From contig JALCME010000022.1 in NCBI GenBank assembly GCA_022648295.1, positions 1-64,000 on the forward strand: a stretch of DNA of 64,000 nucleotides, in the 5' to 3' direction. The notes beneath the pieces were generated by a model, which was given only the letters and a program-made list of their open reading frames with translations, had not been told where the DNA came from and made no database searches. Every line of letters begins with the position of its first letter. Position 1 is the stretch's first letter. The DNA is from Bacteroides sp. (GTDB lineage: Bacteria > Bacteroidota > Bacteroidia > Bacteroidales > Bacteroidaceae). Shown here piece after piece: positions 53,584-61,205 of this stretch. A program made the translations under genes and the position numbers.

Positions 53584-54579
53584 ATGAAAACAGGTAGTAA
53601 TATTAGGCATATTGTGATATTGGTTCATCCATATTCCACAATGTTGAATATATCGGCTCCAATAGAGGTCTTTCAGACTGCAATAGATAATATTGGCAGG
53701 ATAGGTGGTAGCATTGACTTTTCATATCAAATACATGTTGTGTCTGCTCAAAAGAATAGAAGAATTGATATGAATCCGGGAATTTCTATCAATTGTGAGA
53801 GTTCATATAAGGCAATAGATTATCCTATTGATACGCTTATTGTTGCAGGAGCACCTTTAAAAAATGGTTTTAGAAAGGAAGTTCTAATTTGGTTAAAAGA
53901 GCAGGCAGGTGTTGTGCGTCGTATATGCTCAATGTGTGTTGGAGCTTTTATCTTAGCTGAAGCAGGTGTTTTAACAAACAAGAATGCAGTGACTCATTGG
54001 CAACTTTGTGAAAAGATGGCTGAAATGTATCCTGATATAACAGTAAATATGGATGCTATTTTTATAAAAGACGGGAATGTATATACTTCGGCGGGAGTGA
54101 CGGCAGGGCTGGATTTATCCTTGGCCTTAATAGAAGAAGACTTAGGAAAGGCTTTAGCACTTCATGTCGCAAAAATATTAGTACTTTTTTTAAAACGTCC
54201 TGGAAATCAAACGCAATATAGTACAATTTTAGAATCTCAGAAGACAGACTATCAACCTATCAATAAAATAACCGAATGGATATACAATCATTTAAATGAA
54301 GATATTACTGTAGAAAAATTAGCGGAATTATCTTCGATGAGTCCAAGAAATTTCGCACGTGTTTTTGTTCGTGAGTTAAAAATGACTCCAATTAAATATG
54401 TGGAGAAATTAAGAATTGAAACCGCTTGCCGTCAGCTGACAGGAACGCATTTAACAATAGATGAGATCGCAAGTTTATCAGGTTTAAAGAATTCTATAAA
54501 TATGAATCGGGTGTTTTTAAAAACATTCAATACAACTCCTTCACAGTATAGGAGGCATTTTAGTTCTTCATTTAGTTAA
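53584..54579 (+). CDS. GlxA-family transcriptional regulator (DJ-1/PfpI plus AraC)
   Basis: The 331-residue protein joins a DJ-1/PfpI-like sensing domain (about 8-195, with CSMCVGAFILAEAGVL at the nucleophile elbow near 117-132) to a C-terminal AraC double helix-turn-helix (about 225-328: ITVEKLAELSSMSPRNFARV and IDEIASLSGLKNSINMNRVF). Such regulators sense small metabolites. It is divergent to gapA, with both promoters in a 141-base gap, so control of gapA or of itself is possible. Confidence 0.93.
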   Translation: MKTGSNIRHIVILVHPYSTMLNISAPIEVFQTAIDNIGRIGGSIDFSYQIHVVSAQKNRRIDMNPGISINCESSYKAIDYPIDTLIVAGAPLKNGFRKEVLIWLKEQAGVVRRICSMCVGAFILAEAGVLTNKNAVTHWQLCEKMAEMYPDITVNMDAIFIKDGNVYTSAGVTAGLDLSLALIEEDLGKALALHVAKILVLFLKRPGNQTQYSTILESQKTDYQPINKITEWIYNHLNEDITVEKLAELSSMSPRNFARVFVRELKMTPIKYVEKLRIETACRQLTGTHLTIDEIASLSGLKNSINMNRVFLKTFNTTPSQYRRHFSSSFS

Positions 54580-54603
54580 TGGAATATTTTTTGCAAATAG
54601 ATT

Positions 54604-54623
54604 AAGGTTAATCAACCTTTTTT
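54604..54623 (+). terminator. Terminator of the GlxA-type gene
   Basis: AAGGTT (54604-54609) and AACCTT (54614-54619) close on a 4-base loop and run into TTTTTC, 25 bases after the stop codon. Confidence 0.75.
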
Positions 54624-54694
54624 CTGTCGGTTTGATAAATACAAAACTTTGATTGACTTTGCAATAGTAATCTGCGCTAAAATGATATTTTCGC

Positions 54695-57463
54695 TTAAGG
54701 CCTTGCATGAGTAAGATTTTCTCCCCATGCTTTGTTGGGTTTGCTACCCAGCCATAGTTCCAGTATCCCGCCATTAACAAAGATGGAATGCGGTAATTGG
54801 TAGGCATTGTATGCATGCCCGTTCAATGCGGCTTTCTGAATATAACAATTTTGTTTGGAATTGTTGTATGTTACAATTTTAAAGGTTTTTCCTCTGTAGT
54901 AGTTGGCATCCAGATGAATAGTCACTTCGTCGAAGAGGGGAGAAGTGATGTCATAGCAAGGATGACTTGAAGAACCACCGTCCAAACTGAACAGTCCAAG
55001 AGCCATCAGTGCACTGACACCTCCCATCTGTCCCTGGTCTTCATCGTTCTCTGTGTAACCTCTCTCCGGAGTTATGTAACTATAAGTCTGCTCATACACT
55101 CTACGTACCCAATATTGTGTCAACCATGGTTTGCCTACATGTGCAAAGACATGGGCTGATGAACAACCTGGTTGGTTGGCATAGCTGATACGGCCAAATA
55201 GAAAGTTTTTGTCTGCCGATTTTTCGAAAGCATCATTTAATTTGGCGGCCAGACTATCATTTCCTCCCATCATTTGAGCCAACCGGGGAATATCGTGCGA
55301 CAAACCGAAGGTAGCCTGCCAGGCATTGGCTTGTACAAATCCTTCTTCGGACATCGGATTGGTGTGTAACCACTCACCGTTTTTCTTTTTGGGCATTATC
55401 AAGCCTGTGCCCGGATGAAAAGAAGCTGGCCAACCGGTGGCCCGTTTGGTATAATATTTTTCGTCCTTGTTTTTTCCCAATGTTTTAGCCATTTGTCCTA
55501 AGGTCCAATCTTCAAAGCTCCACTGTATGGTGAGTCCGGCTTCATTGGGACAATAACCATGCTTAATGTAAAAGTCCAGTTCGTCATTCATATCAAAAGC
55601 CTGCATGCCGCCCTTTTCATGATTTCTTTTCAGAGCCTTATATCCTTCAACCGGCTGCCATTTCTTACACAATCCGCGCTGAAAAGCACTTGTGATGAGT
55701 GGTGTGGCCGGACATCCCGTCATAATGTACGTGTACGAACCGATGGATGGTCCGCGGGGCAGTAATCCGCCATCTTTGTCGTATTGAAGGAATGAGGCGG
55801 AAAACTCATCGAGCATGGAAGGGTAGGCCAGTCCCCAAAGCGTATTTAGGTTCCATTGCGTCAGCCATAAAGCATCAGAGTTGTACATATGGTATTTCAC
55901 GTTACCTTTCCGGTCTTTCGGGAGCATATGGGCTTGATAGTGCGGGGCTATTGTATGGATGCGGGTTCTCTTCCCAATGCGTTTGCCTCCCGTCAGGTAA
56001 TCGGGGTAGGCACCGTTATAATCGTCTATCTTGTGGCGTCCCAACAGTACATGCCACAGGTCTGTGTAGAATTTGATCCGCTGTTGAGGGGTACCTCCTT
56101 TCACTTCTATTTTGCCTAACCAGTTATTCCATGTGTCAAAGGAGCTTTTCTTCACTTGGTCAAAGTTCCACTGGGCACATTCCTTGTCTATGTTTTCACG
56201 CGCGTTGTTTACGCTGACAAAAGAAACGGACGTTTTCATCAATAGTTGTCCACCTGCTTCCATCTGTCCGAAGTCGGCTTCCATCCCTGTGGTTGGTGAT
56301 TGTTTGAAAGAAGAACCGGGTATTTTGATCAATTCCGGGGAACCTTGCATTTGTTTGATGTTGTGTTCCTTTTTATTTCCAAGCCAACTGTTTACGGCTT
56401 CGAAAGGACGGTTAAATCGTACCACAAAATAAACTCTTGCCACATCTACTCCGCCCCATACGCGTCCTGCTGTATCAAAATAACCGGCTATTTCCGAATC
56501 ACTGACCTTGTATGCATGTGCGTTAATCATGGTGGAAGTGGATATGTGCCCTCCTAGGTTTAGCAACACTTTGGCTGATGCATCGTGCGAGTAGGTGAGA
56601 CGATAAAATCCTACTCTTTCAGTTACAGTTTGCTCCACCCATAGTTGGTACTTGTCCAGATAGAGACGGTGATAGCCGGGCTGAACCACCTCTCCGTCGT
56701 GTGAGAAAGGAGAACTCCAGCCGTTTTCTCCTTTGCTTGTTTCTACTTCTCCGCTTGCCGGCATCACATTCAGACCGGAAATCATCCAGTCGTGTATTTG
56801 GGGAAAGCCTAGAACGCGGGTCGAATTATAGCTGTACCCGCCTCCTCCCTGGTTGATATTCCGGGTGAGGGGGGCTGCACTGATCATACCGAAAGGCAGG
56901 CTACCAGTTACAAAAAAGAAATAACGTCCTTTGGCTGTTTCTATATACGGATTCACATAAGAAACGTAGTCTTGGTAAGATTCCGGTGAAGGATAAACTT
57001 CTATTTCGGATAGTCCCAGATTCATACCTTCTCCATCAGTCACCTGAAAGCGAAGCCATTGGATTTTTTTAGGGGAGAATTCTATTACTTTGGGAGCGCC
57101 GTTATCTGCAATTTGATTGACGGTGATGGTACTGCCGTCACTGAATATCAGCGTACCGCCTGCTGTATGGCTCTCTTCGCTGGCCCTGTCGTACAAAATG
57201 ACTTTACTTACGGACACGATACTGTCCCAATCCAATCGTACCCATGGAAACGGACGTACTCTGCCGCGTGTGTCAAGTCGGCTGTCAGAACGCCATTCAT
57301 TTTTATTTAAAACGCGTGATACGCCGTCCGTTAAATGTTCCGGACCGTACTGTGAGGAGATGGCTGACGAGCAAGATACTTTGGCGTACGAAGCGATGTT
57401 TTGCGGTGTGGCAAAAACAACGATGGGAGATAATAACGATAGAAAGAGTAATAGAAATTTCAT
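54695..57463 (-). CDS. GH92-family enzyme with Gln at the expected catalytic-acid position
   Basis: The 922-residue protein has a signal peptide (1-18), a discoidin-like beta domain (about 22-157), the GH92 N-terminal beta sandwich (about 165-420) and the catalytic helical domain (about 440-900). GH92 enzymes are calcium-dependent exo-mannosidases that invert. The metal/base motif is near 806-813 (NDEDQGQM, Asp809 as likely base). In the stretch that aligns with EGNAWQ, this protein has QANAWQ: Gln711 replaces the usual acid Glu. A GH92 mannose-1-phosphate-6-mannose hydrolase is known to have Gln there, since phosphate leaves without acid help. So phosphodiester-linked mannose is a likely substrate. 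It is the last gene of PUL 2. Confidence 0.9.
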   Translation of the reverse strand: MKFLLLFLSLLSPIVVFATPQNIASYAKVSCSSAISSQYGPEHLTDGVSRVLNKNEWRSDSRLDTRGRVRPFPWVRLDWDSIVSVSKVILYDRASEESHTAGGTLIFSDGSTITVNQIADNGAPKVIEFSPKKIQWLRFQVTDGEGMNLGLSEIEVYPSPESYQDYVSYVNPYIETAKGRYFFFVTGSLPFGMISAAPLTRNINQGGGGYSYNSTRVLGFPQIHDWMISGLNVMPASGEVETSKGENGWSSPFSHDGEVVQPGYHRLYLDKYQLWVEQTVTERVGFYRLTYSHDASAKVLLNLGGHISTSTMINAHAYKVSDSEIAGYFDTAGRVWGGVDVARVYFVVRFNRPFEAVNSWLGNKKEHNIKQMQGSPELIKIPGSSFKQSPTTGMEADFGQMEAGGQLLMKTSVSFVSVNNARENIDKECAQWNFDQVKKSSFDTWNNWLGKIEVKGGTPQQRIKFYTDLWHVLLGRHKIDDYNGAYPDYLTGGKRIGKRTRIHTIAPHYQAHMLPKDRKGNVKYHMYNSDALWLTQWNLNTLWGLAYPSMLDEFSASFLQYDKDGGLLPRGPSIGSYTYIMTGCPATPLITSAFQRGLCKKWQPVEGYKALKRNHEKGGMQAFDMNDELDFYIKHGYCPNEAGLTIQWSFEDWTLGQMAKTLGKNKDEKYYTKRATGWPASFHPGTGLIMPKKKNGEWLHTNPMSEEGFVQANAWQATFGLSHDIPRLAQMMGGNDSLAAKLNDAFEKSADKNFLFGRISYANQPGCSSAHVFAHVGKPWLTQYWVRRVYEQTYSYITPERGYTENDEDQGQMGGVSALMALGLFSLDGGSSSHPCYDITSPLFDEVTIHLDANYYRGKTFKIVTYNNSKQNCYIQKAALNGHAYNAYQLPHSIFVNGGILELWLGSKPNKAWGENLTHARP

Positions 57464-57497
57464 TTGATTTTTTTATATGGTTAATTGTTTTGGCTTA

Positions 57498-58733
57498 TTA
57501 AGGGTCAATAGGTTCCAGTGGATTGATGGTAAATGAAGCGGCTTGTGGCATGAATTCAATGACTCTTCCCGATATTCTTTTCCCTATTTTATAAGGCTCG
57601 TAGCCTAATTCCCGTATGCAGCGTTGGGGTAGTTGTTCTGTCTTTTCCACATAGTCAATGTGCGACTTTGACGAGGTAACCAAAGCATATTTTCCTTTGG
57701 GAAAGCCCTGGGTAAGCATAATGCGTGCAGCATTCCGGAAATTGGTCGTGGTATGGCGGGCATGGGGTTCCATAATGATGGCACTTTCAGGCACTTGCCA
57801 CATTTCCATTAAATACTTTTTCATTTCATTTGCCTCGTTGTATGGTGTATGATAAGGATGCACCCTGCCTCCAGACAAGATAATGAAAGGAGCCTGATGG
57901 TTACGGTAGAGTAGGGCTGCATAGGCTGCTCTCATCTTTCCAATCGGGTTGATGTTTACATTTGGATCTTCCGGACCGGCTCCTAACACTAAAATGGCGC
58001 TATAAGGATAACTATCCCAATTTGTAAGGCCTACCTGTGCGTAGCTTGCCCGATTAACCGTTTCTTCCAGAGGTTCAAAATCAGCGGCCTGCAAGCGGTC
58101 ATTGAGATCAAGCAGCATACACACTGCTCTCAGTGGAACAGAGTAGAAGGTGGGGTGTACTTTATTCCACATTTCAATATCCTGTTTGCAGATGGGTAAT
58201 ATCTCTTTCTGAAATTCGCGGCTGTGGATGTTAAAGCCTATGGAGTCAATCCTGGGATAGTTTGGTTTACGGGCGGCAGCATATATGTCAATAGCATAAT
58301 TCATTCCCTGGGCATCCTGTTCCCATATTTTCCGTACCAAAGCCATACCTTGCTCCTTGTATTGCTGATAACACCCGGACGGTATGATCATTTGTGTCAT
58401 CATACGTTCAAGAGCATTACCGTTTTGATATAGTTCGGTCAATGCTCTGCCTGCTTTCAGAATTTCTTCATCAGATAGCTTAAAGGCGGTTAAATATTCT
58501 TTTACACTTCCGGCTTTCGATAGTTCTTCTTGCTTTTTGATAGCCAATTCTTTTAGCACGGTGCTTGTGGCTATCAGTGAATCCACATCTTCTTTCTCCT
58601 GAAGGAGATACGTGAAATAATAGTTTTTACTTTCCACGCATTGATAAATTGAAGCACAGAAACTGTCAGATTTCTGTGCCCTTAAAGGCAATGCGAGGAT
58701 GAGCGTAACGCAGCATATTGTAAATAGTCTCAT
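57498..58733 (-). CDS. YdcF-like DUF218 protein
   Basis: The 411-residue protein has a signal peptide (1-19), a helical N-terminal region (about 25-245, unrelated to anything I know), then a DUF218 domain (about 250-400). That domain has ILVLGAGPEDPNVNINPIGK, APFIILSGGRVHP, IIMEPHARHTTTNFRNAA and YALVTSSKSH, as in SanA/YdcF/ElyC. Such proteins act in envelope or glycan metabolism, but a reaction is not known. Its first 4 bases overlap the stop of the phosphodiesterase gene, so the two are coupled. It is followed by the GH92 gene in PUL 2. Confidence 0.87.
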   Translation of the reverse strand: MRLFTICCVTLILALPLRAQKSDSFCASIYQCVESKNYYFTYLLQEKEDVDSLIATSTVLKELAIKKQEELSKAGSVKEYLTAFKLSDEEILKAGRALTELYQNGNALERMMTQMIIPSGCYQQYKEQGMALVRKIWEQDAQGMNYAIDIYAAARKPNYPRIDSIGFNIHSREFQKEILPICKQDIEMWNKVHPTFYSVPLRAVCMLLDLNDRLQAADFEPLEETVNRASYAQVGLTNWDSYPYSAILVLGAGPEDPNVNINPIGKMRAAYAALLYRNHQAPFIILSGGRVHPYHTPYNEANEMKKYLMEMWQVPESAIIMEPHARHTTTNFRNAARIMLTQGFPKGKYALVTSSKSHIDYVEKTEQLPQRCIRELGYEPYKIGKRISGRVIEFMPQAASFTINPLEPIDP

Positions 58734-59623
58734 TTTCTGTCTTTTTTTTGTAAGTAGTTGATTAATTCATGAGGTCTGTCGGTTTGAATCAGTGAGGCTC
58801 CCTGCTCAATAAGCCACCCCCAGCTTGCATCTGTTTGCTCTAACTCTACGGCGCGGTCATCATCATGTCCGCCGTTCAGTGAAGGCCATAAAGAGTTTAG
58901 CCAGATTTTGGAGCCATTATTCCTGACCTTTTTTAGCAGACGTAAAACTTCGGGAGTAACTTCAGAGAAGCAGCACTCTATGGCTACCGGTTTCATGACT
59001 TTATAGGCATCTATCATTTCCCCGGCGTTGGGTGCGTTGAGGTTGATGATGGGCATATAAATCACCTTATCCAACACATCGCCATTTTCAGCTTTTACCT
59101 TTTGGTAAGAACGTCCTGACTTGATGACTACCTGGTCAATGGTTCCGGTCTTTACCAATAAGGCATAGACTTCCTTAAAGTAATCATACCCCTTATCAAT
59201 GTTGATCATAATTTTTCCTTTTGCCAATTCCAACATTTCTTCAAGTGTGGGAATCTGATGAAAAGTGGGTCTTCCTAAACCATTTTTCAGGTGGAACTTG
59301 CGAAGTTCTTCCAAGGTGTAGCATGATGGTGAACCTTTACCGTCGGTGGTGCGGTCAATAGTTTGGTCGTGCATCAGTACCAACTGATTATCTTTTGTTT
59401 TCTTCAAGTCTATTTCAATCATGTCCACCCCCATTTCGATGCAATTTTTGCAGGCCTGAAGCGAATTTTCGGGAGCGTTGCGCCAGTCTCCACGATGCGA
59501 TACAACTATGACTTTTTTCGAGTCTTTGTCTTTCAGCTCATGGACAAGAGCCTTTACGCTCTCTTGTGCAAAGAGCGTAAAGGCTGGAATAAGAAATCCG
59601 ATTATACAGAGTATTCTTTTCAT
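58730..59623 (-). CDS. Glycerophosphodiester phosphodiesterase family protein, exported
   Basis: The 297-residue protein has a signal peptide (1-20). Its GDPD active-site parts are VVSHRGDWRNAPENS with His43, Arg44 and Glu52, then EIDLKKTKD with Glu70 and Asp72, and LMHD with His85. It should cleave phosphodiesters of glycerol or a similar alcohol in the periplasm, with metal. Placement in a PUL between susD and a GH92 gene suggests that the glycan taken up carries phosphodiester groups. It could also remove glycerophosphate from a polysaccharide. Its stop overlaps the next gene by 4 bases. Confidence 0.92.
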   Translation of the reverse strand: MKRILCIIGFLIPAFTLFAQESVKALVHELKDKDSKKVIVVSHRGDWRNAPENSLQACKNCIEMGVDMIEIDLKKTKDNQLVLMHDQTIDRTTDGKGSPSCYTLEELRKFHLKNGLGRPTFHQIPTLEEMLELAKGKIMINIDKGYDYFKEVYALLVKTGTIDQVVIKSGRSYQKVKAENGDVLDKVIYMPIINLNAPNAGEMIDAYKVMKPVAIECCFSEVTPEVLRLLKKVRNNGSKIWLNSLWPSLNGGHDDDRAVELEQTDASWGWLIEQGASLIQTDRPHELINYLQKKDRK

Positions 59624-59648
59624 TTTAAAGGCATTTTTGCAAATATAA

Positions 59649-61190
59649 TTAATAACCGGGATTTTGGAACATACCTTCTTTATTCAATTTCCATTCGTCG
59701 TAAGGTATTGGGTAATAAATATCTTTTTCAGTGAAGTTTTGAAGATTGGATATGCCATAGTTGTTACCGTCTTTGCTGTGCATATAGTTTATCAGTTCGC
59801 TGGTGGTAAAGAAGCGCAGCAAGTCGTACCAACGTTGGTTTTCGAAGGCTAGCTCCACTCTGCGTTCGTGCAGGATGGCGAGTTTCAGAGTGGGATAGTG
59901 AGTCGCATATTCAGCGTTTTGCATGGAAGTGGCATAATCGCTCAATCCGGCTCTTTCACGAACTTCGTTTAAGTAAGGAATGGCTTTGGTTGTCTGTCCC
60001 AATTCATTGTATACCTCAGCCAACATCAATATGACATCGGCATATCTCAGGATAATCCAATCGTTACCTCCATAGCCTAAAGTACCGGCAGCGTCACTGG
60101 TGTCACGAAACTTTGTGATGTTCCATGAATTGTAAGAGCTGGCATAGGTTACAGAATAGTCTTTGCGAGCATCGCCGGATTCATATTCGTTCATCAGGTC
60201 CAGATTGACAAAAGTGCCCATTCCCGTGGATTTGTATTGTGAATTGATTGTAATTCCTTTCGACTGGTTATTCTTTGCTATGGATGAGTAGTAGTCTTTA
60301 TCGCCTTGGATATATACAATTTGGAAGATGATTTCCGGACAAGTAGATTTGTTGGCTACGGCATAAAGACCGGTTTTGGTATTATCGTCATAAGTAATAT
60401 CGGATAAACGGGTAAAGGTTTTCATGGAATAGCATTGTTGCAGATAGCTTTCTGCGCTGTTCAGATATTCACTACTTTTTCCATCACTCAATACGTGGGC
60501 CATGGTCAGGTAAACCTTTCCCAGTAAACCGGCCATAGCAGCTTTACAGGCATGCCCTTTGTTTCCTTCGGTAGAAAGGTTGGGCAAGGTGCTTTGTTCG
60601 AGTCCGTACTTTAAATCTTCTACAATCAGGTTGTATATTTTTGCTTTGTCTTCTCTGTAAGTATGGGCTGTAATTTCTGCCGGTGTAGAGAGATAAGTAT
60701 CAATAAGCGGTGCGTCTCCCCATTTACGGACAATGTCAAAGTAAACCAGTGCTCGTACAAAACGGGCCTCGGCTGCATAATTAATCTTTTCTTTGTCGTC
60801 GCTAAACGTTACTTCTTCGGTACCTTTCAATGCAAAGTTGCTGTTATTGATAGCTTTAAACACTGCGTTCCAATAGCTTTTCAGATAAGTATTGCTTGGT
60901 AGCAATGAAAAGTCCGTGAATTGAAAAGGCTCGCCTGAATTGGACTGATTGTCCAAACGCCCCGTGTTGTCGGAACGTTCTTCAGTATAGGCTGTACTAC
61001 CTTCGCCCATGCATGAGTTGGAGCGTAAGGCCAAATAGGCACCGTTTACAGCTCTTTCCACATCATTTTCCGTAGTGAAGTAATTCGTGATAGGTATTGC
61101 ATTCGGATTCTTTTCCGTCAGGAAGTCCTCGCAAGATGACAGACTTAAACCAGCTGTCAGGATTGATATGAATATAATTGATTTTTTCAT
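59649..61190 (-). CDS. SusD-family glycan-binding lipoprotein (PUL 2)
   Basis: The 513 residues start with a lipoprotein signal (lipobox LSLSSC, Cys20). The SusD helical region follows (TTENDVERAVNGAYLALRSN; EARFVRALVYFDIVRKWGDA), and a RagB/SusD C-terminus (LAILHERRVELAFENQRWYD). It should bind the PUL 2 glycan on the cell surface beside SusC. It follows susC by 15 bases. Confidence 0.94.
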   Translation of the reverse strand: MKKSIIFISILTAGLSLSSCEDFLTEKNPNAIPITNYFTTENDVERAVNGAYLALRSNSCMGEGSTAYTEERSDNTGRLDNQSNSGEPFQFTDFSLLPSNTYLKSYWNAVFKAINNSNFALKGTEEVTFSDDKEKINYAAEARFVRALVYFDIVRKWGDAPLIDTYLSTPAEITAHTYREDKAKIYNLIVEDLKYGLEQSTLPNLSTEGNKGHACKAAMAGLLGKVYLTMAHVLSDGKSSEYLNSAESYLQQCYSMKTFTRLSDITYDDNTKTGLYAVANKSTCPEIIFQIVYIQGDKDYYSSIAKNNQSKGITINSQYKSTGMGTFVNLDLMNEYESGDARKDYSVTYASSYNSWNITKFRDTSDAAGTLGYGGNDWIILRYADVILMLAEVYNELGQTTKAIPYLNEVRERAGLSDYATSMQNAEYATHYPTLKLAILHERRVELAFENQRWYDLLRFFTTSELINYMHSKDGNNYGISNLQNFTEKDIYYPIPYDEWKLNKEGMFQNPGY

Positions 61191-61205
61191 TTTACTGTTT
61201 ATCCT

